This document shows, in pieces, positions 37,334 through 47,308 of a DNA stretch of 64,000 nucleotides. Source of the stretch: DAOVXM01 sp963746255 (GTDB taxonomy: Bacteria > Chloroflexota > Anaerolineae > Anaerolineales > UBA4823); assembly GCA_963746255.1 (NCBI GenBank), contig CAVVAJ010000009.1, positions 186,001-250,000 of the forward strand, in the 5' to 3' direction. Position numbers and translations under genes: made by a program. The first letter of the stretch is position 1. The number at the start of each line of letters is the position of its first letter. The notes under the pieces are model-generated. The model did no database searches, was not told the origin of the DNA, and was given only the letters and a program-made list of their open reading frames with translations.

Positions 37334-38401
37334 ATGAATAAAAATACCTCCGCTCAGCTTTCCCGGCGCAGCTTCTTACAATCCAGCATTCTTTCGGCTT
37401 GCTCTACCCTGTTCCACCCCTACCAATTAAATATCCCCATCGATATCGATCTACCCACACCAATCGGCAAGGGGCGCGTTACTACTACCGCCATCTATCG
37501 CTACCAGGAACCGTCATTTAAATCCCGGCGCGGCGGGATTATTGTGCGGGATGAACTGATCAGTCTATACGATACGCTCACAAGCCCGGATGGTCCTGCA
37601 CACAATCCGCGTTGGTACCAGATTTCAAATGGTTATATCCACAGCGGTTATATCCAACGGGTAGAACGAGCGAGATTAAATATCCCCCCGCTCAAAAAAG
37701 TCCCTGCAGACGGGCAGTTGGGGGAAATCAGCGTTCCTTATACACAGTCATACCGCCGGGTCGGCACCGAATGGGTACCGCTTTACCGCTTGTATTTCGG
37801 TTCTGTCCATTGGATCACGGATGTATTCAGAGGCAGCGATCGGAGAACTTGGTATAGATTAACGGATGAGCGGCTGCACGCACACTATATCGTCCCCGGT
37901 GTTCATGTACGTCCGATACCTGATCGAGAGCTGTCTCCGCTCTCCAAGGATGTCCCCTCAGAAGCAAAACAGATCCAGGTTTCCATTCCTGAACAAAAAC
38001 TAATCGCCTATGAAAGGGACAGCGTGGTTTTACTGGTGCCAATTTCCAGCGGGATTCGTCTCGCCGAACCACCTGCAAATGGGATTCCCACCGAGACCCC
38101 CACCGGCAGATTCCGGATAGGTACAAAAATGCCTTCTAAGCATATGGGAGAAGGCATTTTAACGGATGATATCGAGGCATATGAACTGTTAGGCGTGCCA
38201 TGGGTGGGGTTTTTTCACAGCGATGGCTACGGTTTACATGGCACCTACTGGCATGACAACTTTGGACGTCGGATGAGCCATGGCTGCATCAACGTCCCCA
38301 GCTTTTACGCCAAATGGCTGTACCGCTGGATGGAGCCAGTGATTGACAGCGGGGAATGGTATCGCCGGGGTTCAGGAACGGTTATTGAAATAACTGGCTG
38401 A
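37334..38401 (+). CDS. Tat-exported L,D-transpeptidase (YkuD domain), copy 2
   Basis: 355 residues, a paralogue of the preceding gene with parallel landmarks: twin-arginine SRRSFLQSS, the shared TSPDGPAHNPRWYQISNGYI-like block, PTETPTGRFRIGTKMPSKHM, and catalytic HGTYWHDNFG then SHGCINVPSFYAKWLYRW. AGGAG precedes the ATG. The first copy is predicted leaderless and this one is not, so translation of the second depends on its own ribosome site. Probably one operon with copy 1. Confidence 0.9.
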   Translation: MNKNTSAQLSRRSFLQSSILSACSTLFHPYQLNIPIDIDLPTPIGKGRVTTTAIYRYQEPSFKSRRGGIIVRDELISLYDTLTSPDGPAHNPRWYQISNGYIHSGYIQRVERARLNIPPLKKVPADGQLGEISVPYTQSYRRVGTEWVPLYRLYFGSVHWITDVFRGSDRRTWYRLTDERLHAHYIVPGVHVRPIPDRELSPLSKDVPSEAKQIQVSIPEQKLIAYERDSVVLLVPISSGIRLAEPPANGIPTETPTGRFRIGTKMPSKHMGEGILTDDIEAYELLGVPWVGFFHSDGYGLHGTYWHDNFGRRMSHGCINVPSFYAKWLYRWMEPVIDSGEWYRRGSGTVIEITG

Positions 38402-38421
38402 ATCGTTGAAGAAAAAGTTTT

Positions 38422-39264
38422 TTATCCGCTATTGCTTTCCCGTAAAAACTCGCGCAGGACTTCTTCTTGCCGGCCAGATATCCCCATTTTACCCAGAGCC
38501 TCCTGTTCTCCGTTGACAATACGCCGGCCTAAACCCGAATAGCGCCACATTTTTAGGTCTTCTTCTAGCGGTGAGCCAATGATGTCTTCACGAGCGATTT
38601 TCCCGTCCGCCATTACCAGCACCCGTCTGGTTTGACGGGCAACTTCTGGATCATGCGTAACAATCAAAAAAGTTGTCCCCTGTGATTCGTTTAAATCCCG
38701 CAGCAGTTTTAACAACTCTCGACCAGCGACGCTATCCAAACTGCCAGTTGGTTCATCAGCGAGGATGATTGGTGGGTTATTTGCGAGCGCACGCGCAACT
38801 GCTACACGCTGCCTTTGACCACCTGAAAGCTGGTTTGGGAGATGCTTCATCCGATCCGGCAAACCCACTAGTTCTAACAAGTGCGCAGCTCGTTTACGAC
38901 GTTCCCGTGCGCCGGTATGGCCAGTCATTGGCACCTCTACATTTTCGCGAGCGGTCAATGTCGGCAGGAGATTATGTAATTGGAACATGAACCCGACAGT
39001 CATAGCGCGAAAACGATCTTTATCACGAATTTTCGCCAAATCCTGTCCGTGGACCATCACCTTGCCGGAGGTCGGTTTATCCAAAGCGCCCACCATGTTC
39101 AGCAGCGTACTTTTTCCACTTCCGCTTGGCCCCATGACTGTGACAAGTTCACCGGGCGCAATTTGAATATCCACTCCATCAAGAGCACGGATCTGTTCCC
39201 CGTCCCCGTAGATCCTGGTCAAACCCTGGGTCTCAACAATCCAATCACTAATTTGTTCAACCAT
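38422..39264 (-). CDS. ABC transporter ATPase (LolD/MacB-like)
   Basis: About 280 residues: Walker A GPSGSGKST, signature LSGGQRQRVAVARAL, Walker B ILADEPTGSLD, and the LolD-type TVGFMFQLHNLLPTLTARENV. The C-terminal extension (RYSGLGRRIVNGEQEALGKMG) is unusual. The start ATG 39264 follows GGAG at 8 nt; the in-frame longer reading lacks support. With the HlyD-like and FtsX-like genes upstream it forms a tripartite-type exporter or mechanotransmitter. Confidence 0.93.
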   Translation of the reverse strand: MVEQISDWIVETQGLTRIYGDGEQIRALDGVDIQIAPGELVTVMGPSGSGKSTLLNMVGALDKPTSGKVMVHGQDLAKIRDKDRFRAMTVGFMFQLHNLLPTLTARENVEVPMTGHTGARERRKRAAHLLELVGLPDRMKHLPNQLSGGQRQRVAVARALANNPPIILADEPTGSLDSVAGRELLKLLRDLNESQGTTFLIVTHDPEVARQTRRVLVMADGKIAREDIIGSPLEEDLKMWRYSGLGRRIVNGEQEALGKMGISGRQEEVLREFLRESNSG

Positions 39265-39328
39265 AATCAACGCTCCATTTGCGTACATGCTCCAGCAACC
39301 AATAAACACACCACTGGTATCATGGCGG

Positions 39329-40519
39329 CTACTCAACCTCAATATCTACAAACGCAGTCATGCCCCAGAGGGTTTTCTCAGGTATATCTTCTAATTCGAT
39401 CACGACTTTGTAATTTACACCGGCTCCTTCATCCGATTTCGCTGCAATCAGGACGACGCGACCAATAACCTCAACATCCGGAATGGCATCGAAGGTCACA
39501 ATCGCCGGAGTACCAACTTCAATCCGCGCCACATCGATTTCACTCAAATCGGTTGTCTCAATCTGCAAATGATCCAGGTCTGCTAGCTGCAGGACTGGTT
39601 GTCCGGGCGAGATCCATTCATTTTGATTGATATACAGCTTGCTAACCGTACCATTAAAAGGTGCGTTTAGGATGAGGTCCTCTTGAGCTGCTTTTGTGGC
39701 GGATAACTGCGCATCAGCATTCGTAATCCTCTCTTGTGCAATGCGGACATCATCGGGATCTGGTCCAGTCTTATAGATCTCATAATCTCTTTCAGCTAGC
39801 TGCACCTGCAGTTCCGCCAGCGCCAAGTCTGCTTCAGCTTCTTCGATATCAAGTTCGCTAACCGAACCGCCAAGGTTGTTCAACCGGCGAACGGCATTCT
39901 CATGAAGCTTCTCCGCTTCGGCCAATTTACTAAAGAGTGCCGCACGTATCTTGTTGTCTTCCTTCTTCTTCTCATAAGGCTCAAAATCATCACGGGCCTT
40001 GTCTAGAGCGATCCTAGCTAGCAGCTCGTTCGCTTTGGCCTGATCGATATCACCTTGGGATGGTGGTGCGCCGAGGTTATTCAGATATCGTGTAGCGTCC
40101 TTGACTTCCTGCCGTCCACGGACGACCGCTTGGTATGACTCTGCAGCCAGAAGGTCCGTATCCTTATACAGCCGCTCTAGATCGAATTGGGCGGAGGCGA
40201 GTTCAAATTCGGCTGCTGCAATCGCGGCTTTCAAATTTTCCTCACCTTTTAGCTGTGCCAACAGATCGCCCGCAGATACCTGATCATTTTCAGCTACCGC
40301 CAAGTTGCTGACGATGCCGGAGGTTGACATACTGAGCGTTGATTTCCTAACTGGAACAACAACACCAGTTGCAGACACGATGGGGGTATAGTCATCTAGA
40401 GCCTGAGGCTCGGCGGTAGGCGTCGGGTCATTCTGCAAAGCATCACAACCAGTCAAAAGAATTAGGAATGCAGCTACAACTAATACAACCGTAGTAAAAA
40501 ATCCTCTCGTCTTCATCAT
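39329..40519 (-). CDS. HlyD/MacA-like periplasmic adaptor lipoprotein
   Basis: 396 residues. Lipobox LILLTGCDALQ near residue 25, biotinyl-lipoyl half-motif TLSMSTSGIVSNLAVAEND, a long alpha-helical coiled-coil hairpin rich in Glu/Ala/Asp (residues ~95-250), the second lipoyl half (LNAPFNGTVSKLYINQNEWI) and beta-barrel segments. It would link the FtsX-type membrane protein to outer steps; Chloroflexota are mostly monoderm-like, so an adaptor role at the cell surface is uncertain. GGGAG precedes the ATG. Confidence 0.88.
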   Translation of the reverse strand: MMKTRGFFTTVVLVVAAFLILLTGCDALQNDPTPTAEPQALDDYTPIVSATGVVVPVRKSTLSMSTSGIVSNLAVAENDQVSAGDLLAQLKGEENLKAAIAAAEFELASAQFDLERLYKDTDLLAAESYQAVVRGRQEVKDATRYLNNLGAPPSQGDIDQAKANELLARIALDKARDDFEPYEKKKEDNKIRAALFSKLAEAEKLHENAVRRLNNLGGSVSELDIEEAEADLALAELQVQLAERDYEIYKTGPDPDDVRIAQERITNADAQLSATKAAQEDLILNAPFNGTVSKLYINQNEWISPGQPVLQLADLDHLQIETTDLSEIDVARIEVGTPAIVTFDAIPDVEVIGRVVLIAAKSDEGAGVNYKVVIELEDIPEKTLWGMTAFVDIEVE

Positions 40520-40583
40520 TAATTCTCCCTCTCCGTGGCAATTTACCGTTTTATTACACGATGTTTATCCACGGATGATAAAA

Positions 40584-42824
40584 CTATTCATAACGCAGTG
40601 CCTCTACTGGCTGCAGACGGGTTGCCCGGTATGCCGGGTACAGACCGCCTAAGATTCCTAACAACAGCGCGATGATTATCGCACGGGCGATGATATTTAC
40701 ATCCCAGATGGGGGTAAGCATCCCACCGATCATGGGCGCAACTGTGATCAGATAGGCTAAGAACACTGCGATGATCAACCCAACCAGCCCCCCAAAAAAA
40801 CCCAACCATAAAGCTTCGCGCAGGATCAAACCCAAGATTGATCGCCGTCTCCATCCTAAGGAGCGCAACACCCCGATCTCGCGCGTCCGTTCATAGACCG
40901 ACATCAGCATTGTGTTTAACACTCCCACACCACCGATCAATATCGCCAGAAATGAAATCCCATCGATCATCGCGCCAGATGATTCCATATCAGGCATCTG
41001 CTCAGCAAACTCCCCGCTCAATGAAGCCAGCACTTCTGGATAGTTGACATTAATATACTCAACCATGTTCTCTGCGTGGGAGGGGTCATGCAATTTCACA
41101 GAATACATTGTCACTTTTCGAGGCATACCTGCCATGTTCTGACCATCCCGTAAAGTGACTACGCCTCCCATTTCATCCCACCCGACCTGGGATTCATAAA
41201 CACCCACGATTTTATAGCGTGTACCACTAAGCTCGAGCGTATCACCGACTTCTTTCGCAAGTGCATCGGCCATCATGCGTCCAACGATGATCTGGTGATT
41301 GGTCTTCAGCGGCTCACCTTCAACAATCGATAAGCGATTGATTCCGTAGCTATTCGGGGGCATCCCTTGTAGGATGAAGAAACTGCCAGATTCTGGCAGC
41401 AAAACTGCAGTGAAAATAAGCCCAGTAGTGCTCTCCACTTCTGTAAGGGCGGCTAATTTCTCCCCGACTCGCTCATCGATGGCGCTCAAGCCAGTATCGG
41501 AGACATTGGCTTGGCGAAGCATGATTTCAGCGTCGAGTGCCCAGCCACCAATGGAGTCGGCCACGCCGCTTATGATAACTTCCAAGGCGATAATCGCACC
41601 CACAGTGATCCCGATCACCGATAAAGTTAAGAATGTACGCGATGACCGCTGCCATAAATTCTGAATGGCTAGCCCACCGATTGGCAGCCGGCGTGCTTTA
41701 CCGCGGCTGCCACCTTCATATTGAAGCGCTTCAACTGGCGCCAACCGTGAGGCACGCCAGGCCGGATAGAGCCCGCCGACTAATCCGAGCAGGGCGACAA
41801 CAATTAAGGCTTGATACAGGATGCTGACCGGTATATCAGTGCTTACTAACCCCATCGCCAGGATTTCGCTGGAGAGCCCGCTAAGCAGCAGCCACCCGAT
41901 GATGATACCCAACAAGCCGCCCAAAAGGGATACTAGTATGGTTTCGCTTAATATCATCCGTAAAATCCGATTACGGGACCACCCCACTGCACGTAAGACA
42001 CCGATCTCCCGAGTCCGCTCATTTACTGACATAAGCTGTGCATTCATCATCCCTATTCCCCCAATGACGATCGCTAATCCGCCAATTACCCAAACAAAAG
42101 CCTGCAGCATATCCGCCATCATCTGGTTCTCGGAAAACTCTGTGATTCCGCTCACAGAGATATCAGTCCAGCGGCGCTCAATGCGGGTGATCAATCGATC
42201 TTGATCGGCTGAGTCTTTCAGTTTGATATAAAAAACGCTCACAAGCCGCGGTTTACCAATTAGGTTTTGAGCATCCTCCAAGCGCAGCACTGCCCCTGCA
42301 TCTTCAAAGATATCACCAGTTTGGTAAAGCCCGACAATCCGAAACGTGCTGCCAGAAATCTGGATGCTGTCCCCTGGCTGCTTATTGAACGCTTCCGCCG
42401 CGGCAGTTCCCAACAATACTGGTTTCCCGCGCGCTGTTTTCGCTTCATGACTGTCGAACCCGGCGCCCTCAACCACCTGAAAACGCTCCAATATAAAACT
42501 GTCTTCCGGATGGCCAAAAACGAAGAAAAAGGGCTCGTCTTCTGCTTGCGCCCACCCCTGAAGCATCCCGTCGATTTCCTCAATCTCCGGCATTGTGGCG
42601 AGCTCAGCACCAATTCCCTCGTCGATCGAAGACATGCTGATATCATAAGAATCCGGTTGGCTGAGGATCAAATCCGCTTTGGTGCCTGCCAACATAGATG
42701 AATAACCCGAATACAAACCATCGGACAATGTCCCCAGGGCAACTATAGCCGCGACACCGACACTGATACCAATGATGGTCAGTAAAGTGCGGGTTTTTCT
42801 ACGGAAGAGATTCTTTAATACCAT
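40584..42824 (-). CDS. Tandem FtsX/MacB-type permease (fused two-unit protein)
   Basis: 746 residues containing two MacB-PCD/FtsX units in one chain. Unit 1 (~1-375) starts NLFRRKTRTLLTIIGISVGV and ends with LLGLVGGLYPAWRASRLAPVEALQYEGG; unit 2 (~385-746) starts NLWQRSSRTFLTLSVIGITVG and ends LLLGILGGLYPAYRATRLQPVEALRYE. Each has the VNERTREIGVLRAVGW or VYERTREIGVLRSLGW coupling motif and three to four helices around an extracellular domain. One gene thus supplies both halves of the dimer. The start has no Shine-Dalgarno. Confidence 0.9.
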   Translation of the reverse strand: MVLKNLFRRKTRTLLTIIGISVGVAAIVALGTLSDGLYSGYSSMLAGTKADLILSQPDSYDISMSSIDEGIGAELATMPEIEEIDGMLQGWAQAEDEPFFFVFGHPEDSFILERFQVVEGAGFDSHEAKTARGKPVLLGTAAAEAFNKQPGDSIQISGSTFRIVGLYQTGDIFEDAGAVLRLEDAQNLIGKPRLVSVFYIKLKDSADQDRLITRIERRWTDISVSGITEFSENQMMADMLQAFVWVIGGLAIVIGGIGMMNAQLMSVNERTREIGVLRAVGWSRNRILRMILSETILVSLLGGLLGIIIGWLLLSGLSSEILAMGLVSTDIPVSILYQALIVVALLGLVGGLYPAWRASRLAPVEALQYEGGSRGKARRLPIGGLAIQNLWQRSSRTFLTLSVIGITVGAIIALEVIISGVADSIGGWALDAEIMLRQANVSDTGLSAIDERVGEKLAALTEVESTTGLIFTAVLLPESGSFFILQGMPPNSYGINRLSIVEGEPLKTNHQIIVGRMMADALAKEVGDTLELSGTRYKIVGVYESQVGWDEMGGVVTLRDGQNMAGMPRKVTMYSVKLHDPSHAENMVEYINVNYPEVLASLSGEFAEQMPDMESSGAMIDGISFLAILIGGVGVLNTMLMSVYERTREIGVLRSLGWRRRSILGLILREALWLGFFGGLVGLIIAVFLAYLITVAPMIGGMLTPIWDVNIIARAIIIALLLGILGGLYPAYRATRLQPVEALRYE

Positions 42825-43153
42825 TACAGTAAACCAACATGCCCTTCGTCGTGTAAAGCACTACCGAGTAAGCATTATTGTGGAAATGCAAAAGTCGAAA
42901 ATATACCAACAGATACTCCACAGCCATCCCGACTCGTATGTATAAGCCACCATCCAAGTTGTATCTTCGGAAACCGATTTGCAAGCGTAACCGGTAAAGT
43001 TTATGATCCGAAGGTGATATATTTAATTTTACTCGCCGAAGTTTGGGAGACCGCCAATTCTTACCCATATTTTACGGGTAATTGAAGGAATCGATAGATT
43101 CTAGAGTTCCGTCTATACTCTATTCTTAGTAATCAATCAAATTTGACGGAACA
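42825..43153. other. Intergenic region with no recognised gene
   Basis: About 330 nt between the divergent ends of the exporter and response-regulator genes. I find no credible ORF, RNA or repeat. It may hold the promoter for the exporter operon: on the minus strand TTTACA and TTTACT, 18 nt apart, lie just before the permease start. Confidence 0.3.
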
Positions 43154-43960
43154 CTAGTAATGATCTTCAACAAACGGTGTAGTCAGCAGATGAAAAGCCA
43201 GCGTTGACATCCACGGAGCTTTGCGGAGTTTTCCGGTGCGTGAATTCTTGCGTGCCCGGTCAAGTATGGTTTCGCAATGAGATAAGACGAGCTCATCCTC
43301 GAAGTAATGGTCAAGGGGCACCTGTCCGGAAAGTATTTCATGAATACCTAGTTTTTCATAGATGTTTCCCATTGCTTCTGAAATCCAATCCGTACCAATT
43401 ACCAGTTCGTCGGCGATATCACGCTGGGATAGGTTAAAAATGATACCTAGGTGCACAATCTCGCTCTCCCGCCTGGAGAAGTTGGCGACTTTGGCGCAGC
43501 CGTCAACCACCTTGATATTCCTACCGACAGCACCCCTACCCAGCCAATTCAGCACCCCAGGAGTTATCACCCGGAAACCCTTGGAGCATAATGCTACCGC
43601 AGTACCCATCGAATACAAAACTTCACTCTTTAAAACATATCCTCCGAACAAATCATGGGGGCTGTAGTATGAAAGATTGTGATTCACTGATGTTCCAGCG
43701 TAGAGGACTACCGGTGGTGAGTCGATAGAGGCTACTTTATCTAGGATCTGAAACGGCCATTCATGATCATCAGGGGATTCCACGCCGATAAGTATCACAT
43801 CCACCTTCTGGATTGGCTGTTCTAAAATATCAATAACGTCGTCACGGCCATATAGTTCGCCGATAACACGCGTTCGCCAATCGCGGGTCAGCATCATCGC
43901 CATCATATTTCGGGAGTAGATATCATCTTCGACGATGAGTACGCAAATGTCTTTAGCCAT
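43154..43960 (-). CDS. NarL/LuxR-type response regulator
   Basis: About 268 residues: receiver domain (CVLIVEDDIYSRNMMAMMLTRDW; conserved DD near residue 10 and candidate phospho-Asp in VDVILIGVESPDD, where the usual D is replaced within GVESPDD) and a C-terminal LuxR helix-turn-helix (FSRRESEIVHLGIIFNLSQRD). The unusual phospho-acceptor region suggests an atypical or phosphorylation-independent receiver. The start ATG 43960 follows AGGTGG. No kinase is adjacent; the 43961-44129 gap shows nothing. Confidence 0.75.
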   Translation of the reverse strand: MAKDICVLIVEDDIYSRNMMAMMLTRDWRTRVIGELYGRDDVIDILEQPIQKVDVILIGVESPDDHEWPFQILDKVASIDSPPVVLYAGTSVNHNLSYYSPHDLFGGYVLKSEVLYSMGTAVALCSKGFRVITPGVLNWLGRGAVGRNIKVVDGCAKVANFSRRESEIVHLGIIFNLSQRDIADELVIGTDWISEAMGNIYEKLGIHEILSGQVPLDHYFEDELVLSHCETILDRARKNSRTGKLRKAPWMSTLAFHLLTTPFVEDHY

Positions 43961-44129
43961 GTTGACCACCTGATTCCGAAGCATCTATTTTAATATGCAA
44001 GATTGTATCCGTGAAATGTGCTTAAGAAATGAACCCAATCCGGGTTCAGCAGCTTGCCCAATTTTACCCCCAAAAACAAACAACCTTGGTAATCTCCTGG
44101 GCTGTAAAATACTACTATCTGTCAGATAT

Positions 44130-45959
44130 TTAGATCAAGGCATCAACCATAAGCACGACCATCAAAAAAGCCAGATACATGCTCGAATAGCGGTACATCT
44201 TCCAAGCTATTTTATTGCCGGCTTTTTTCCATACTTGCCACGCGGTCAAAACCAACCAAGCGCCTAATACCACTGCGCCGATGAAATAAATAACACTACC
44301 CAAGCCAAACAGCGGCAGAACCAACGTTAAGATCACCAACTCAATTGTGTAGACAAGTATCTGCCAGCGGGTTTCCGTCTCACCCTTAATGACCGGCAGC
44401 ATCGGCACACCAGCGCGTGCATAATCTTTCCGCCGGACGAGGGCTAACGCCCAAAAATGAGGTGGTGTCCACATAAAGATCACTGCGAACAAGAATAACG
44501 AGGGGACATTGAGACTGCCGGTTGCCGCCGCCCAACCCACCAGTGGTGGGATAGCGCCGGCTCCACCCCCTATGACGATGTTCTGCACAGTAGCCTTCTT
44601 CAAGACAATACTGTACAGCAAGACATAATAGAAAATACCCGCCAGCGTTAACAACGCAGCTAATAAATTAACAAATGCCACCATGATATAGAAAGATGCT
44701 AGTGCTAGAGCGACCCCGAATGCCAGCCCCTCTGCGGGGGTTAGTCTTCCAGATGGGATTGGTCGTTTTTGAGTACGCTGCATTTTGAGATCATCGCGTC
44801 GATCAATATATTGATTTATCGCTCCTGACCCGCCTGCTGCCATAAATCCACCAACCAGAGTCCAAAAAGTCAGCGCGGCACCTGGCAAGGCTCCACCGCC
44901 GATTACCATCCCTGCATAAGTAGTGACAAGGAGCAGCATGACCACGATTGGTTTGGTAAGCAACAGCAAATCTTTCGCCAGCGTGGTCGTGCTACGCCGC
45001 ACTTCAAAACTATGTTGGCCAGCTGTCGCCTCATGCGTAGTTAAACCAACAAAGGCAAAAAGAACTACAAGGGCTCCCCAAACTGCAATCGAAGTAACGC
45101 TGTGGATCACAAAAAGACTTGCGGAGGTTTCGGCAACCATCATGCTACCTAAAAGCGCCTGGCTGAAGATTAATACAGCAGAAATCGTCACGGGGATAAG
45201 TATGGTCGCGTGCGTCCGATAGTTTTTCCAAGCCTTTAACATTGTGTACAGCAGGGTACTAAATGTGATCAGCACGAAGCTACGGTGAACCAGGTTAATG
45301 GCAATCGAAATCCCCGGTTGGTCGCTTGATAGACTGCACAATGGCCAAGATGGGCATGCTGCACCAGCTCCAGAGGCAACGACAACTGCCCCACTAATGA
45401 CTAGTAGTGCATATGTCACTATGACAGCAACCACTTGCCGGGCATATGGTAAATCGAGAGAAAAACCAATTCCCTGCTCATTAGTCGACTTCCTAATTTG
45501 TGCGTAACGGTAAAACGCGACTACAGTTGCAAAAACGAGTGCAGACAACGTAAGCATGGATAATCCTAGATGTAGAATTGAAAGCCATGCGCCACCTTGG
45601 TTGGACATGACCGCCCCTAAACCAATTTGGGTAATGATCAGAACAATGGCCGCAATCGCTGTCTGCTGGATTAAACGCATCCCACGCGCCCAACGGAGTG
45701 TAAACACCACCGCGACCAATGTCAGGAAAGCGGAAACCAGCGTTGTAAGACGGTGGAGATAATCTATCAACACAGATTGACCGATTGGTGGGGAAAAAGT
45801 GCCATAACATGTCGGCCAATCTGGGCACCCCGATCCGGGAACGGAAACACGCAGCATCCCACCCAGTACGATCACAGTGAAGACTGAGAGCGAAGCAGTC
45901 AACAAAAAGAAGCGGACTAGGGATGCTTTTCTATGGTTATTGATGGTTGTCATTTTCAC
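44130..45959 (-). CDS. ctaA-ctaB: Fused heme A synthase - heme O synthase (CtaA-CtaB)
   Basis: A 609-residue fusion. Residues ~1-300 are CtaA (two four-helix repeats with cysteine pairs CPDWPTCYG and ACPSWPLCS), converting heme O to heme A. Residues ~315-609 are the UbiA-type farnesyltransferase CtaB, with NQYIDRRDDLKMQRTQKRPIP as the Asp-rich prenyl-binding motif, converting heme B to heme O. Two consecutive steps therefore reside on one chain, allowing direct handover. The start is a GTG closely following SURF1, in the cytochrome oxidase operon that needs heme A. Confidence 0.93.
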   Translation of the reverse strand: MKMTTINNHRKASLVRFFLLTASLSVFTVIVLGGMLRVSVPGSGCPDWPTCYGTFSPPIGQSVLIDYLHRLTTLVSAFLTLVAVVFTLRWARGMRLIQQTAIAAIVLIITQIGLGAVMSNQGGAWLSILHLGLSMLTLSALVFATVVAFYRYAQIRKSTNEQGIGFSLDLPYARQVVAVIVTYALLVISGAVVVASGAGAACPSWPLCSLSSDQPGISIAINLVHRSFVLITFSTLLYTMLKAWKNYRTHATILIPVTISAVLIFSQALLGSMMVAETSASLFVIHSVTSIAVWGALVVLFAFVGLTTHEATAGQHSFEVRRSTTTLAKDLLLLTKPIVVMLLLVTTYAGMVIGGGALPGAALTFWTLVGGFMAAGGSGAINQYIDRRDDLKMQRTQKRPIPSGRLTPAEGLAFGVALALASFYIMVAFVNLLAALLTLAGIFYYVLLYSIVLKKATVQNIVIGGGAGAIPPLVGWAAATGSLNVPSLFLFAVIFMWTPPHFWALALVRRKDYARAGVPMLPVIKGETETRWQILVYTIELVILTLVLPLFGLGSVIYFIGAVVLGAWLVLTAWQVWKKAGNKIAWKMYRYSSMYLAFLMVVLMVDALI

Positions 45960-45964
45960 ACTCG

Positions 45965-46786
45965 TTATTTCCGTTTATTCATGCGGTGGTGAATGAAGAT
46001 TGGATAACCAAGCCCTAAGACAATCGCAAACGTGAACCACTGCAGTGCATATCCAAAATGTGGACCCTCGGTCAGCTCCAGGTCTGGTAAACTTCGGTAA
46101 GGCAAATCTGTCCAGGACGTATCGGGGGCTTGTTGCACATACGCCATTGGCAGCAAATCATATGGGACCTGCTTAGCAATCTGTTCTGAATTAGCAAAAT
46201 TCCATACCAGCAGCGGCTCTTCACCAGGCAGCGGGATGGGATCGGTCCGCCGCCCATAGTCAGGCGTGTCTTGTGACGCGCGTAGCATGCCGTGGACTTC
46301 CATCAGACCGGGTTCGGAGTACTCTGACCAATCATCGTATTGGAAATTCTCTGTTGGTACCCAACCGCGATTTACCAAAATGTATGTGTCTGTGCCAGAT
46401 ATTTTTAGGGGAGTAAGTAAATGCACACCCAACTGGTTATCCCAGGCTTGGTTACGGAGCGCAACCTCATGGGAGAGATCATATTCACCATACACAACTA
46501 CGGAGCGATATTCCATCTCGCCGAGATCAAGATCCAATCCGGATTGATCTAAGGTAAGGCTGGGTTGCGCTAACTGAGTAGAGACACGAGTGTTGAACGC
46601 TCGGCGCTTTTCCAGACGATCCAGCTGCCAGATGCCCAACCGGACCATGACAGCTATCGCGGCAATGACAATAAATGTGGCTAGTATCCAGCGGCGGGTG
46701 AAGCTCGCCAGCATAGCAACGCCCCCCATACGGAGAGCATGATCGCTATGCTCAATATCCTTGGAGCTATCAATTGCCTGAGTCAT
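45965..46786 (-). CDS. SURF1-family cytochrome oxidase assembly protein
   Basis: 273 residues, two membrane helices (residues ~30-50 and ~245-265) flanking a periplasmic domain with RLGIWQLDRLEKRRAFN, ALRNQAWDNQLGVHLLTPL and ILVNRGWVP. Members help insert heme A into CoxA. It overlaps the preceding gene's stop by 4 nt and is followed at once by ctaA-ctaB, so it belongs to the oxidase operon. Confidence 0.92.
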   Translation of the reverse strand: MTQAIDSSKDIEHSDHALRMGGVAMLASFTRRWILATFIVIAAIAVMVRLGIWQLDRLEKRRAFNTRVSTQLAQPSLTLDQSGLDLDLGEMEYRSVVVYGEYDLSHEVALRNQAWDNQLGVHLLTPLKISGTDTYILVNRGWVPTENFQYDDWSEYSEPGLMEVHGMLRASQDTPDYGRRTDPIPLPGEEPLLVWNFANSEQIAKQVPYDLLPMAYVQQAPDTSWTDLPYRSLPDLELTEGPHFGYALQWFTFAIVLGLGYPIFIHHRMNKRK

Positions 46787-47307
46787 GCGGACTGTTCCAA
46801 ACTATTGAGTTGATCTTTTTCCTTCAGCGGGAAGACCAGGAACGAATACAAAAATAAAAACGCGGTCGTCGTAGGCACCGAAATACCTAAACCAACCAGC
46901 CGTGTAGTCCAAGTCGTCGGTTGGCGGACATCAAACCCTAAATATTGACTGGGCACGAAGGAACAAGTGTAAGAATATTCGTTCGCTTCATCGAGCACTA
47001 AGCTGCCGACGGCTCCTGGTGGTACCCAAATTGGGCCAAGTTGGTGGTTGACTGTATCGTAATTGACAACTTCCAGGACATCGCCAAGGACAAAAACCGA
47101 ACCTTCTGGGAATGAGATTACATCCTCACCCGCTTCAATGCTTTGTGAAGTTCCTTCCGGGATCACAAGTTGGATTGTCTTCGGTGCCCGGTCGGTTTCA
47201 TCGCGCTGGAGCAAGAACGCTCCCTCGGTGATAACGAGCATCATTCCCAGCGAAATGAAGAATATGACGATCAAGCGGAACAAATACGGACGATACTCGG
47301 TATTCAT
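46783..47307 (-). CDS. Membrane-anchored cupredoxin-like protein of the oxidase operon
   Basis: 174 residues with an N-terminal helix (~10-30), a beta-rich extracytoplasmic domain and a second helix near the end (VGLGISVPTTTAFLFLYSFLV). The domain includes VNYDTVNHQLGPIWVPPGAVG and YSYTCSFVPSQYLG, a His and a Cys placed as in copper-binding cupredoxins. It could deliver copper or donate electrons. Sits between sco1 and SURF1 with overlapping or near-abutting ends. Exact family not recognised. Confidence 0.65.
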   Translation of the reverse strand: MNTEYRPYLFRLIVIFFISLGMMLVITEGAFLLQRDETDRAPKTIQLVIPEGTSQSIEAGEDVISFPEGSVFVLGDVLEVVNYDTVNHQLGPIWVPPGAVGSLVLDEANEYSYTCSFVPSQYLGFDVRQPTTWTTRLVGLGISVPTTTAFLFLYSFLVFPLKEKDQLNSLEQSA

Positions 47308-47308
47308 C

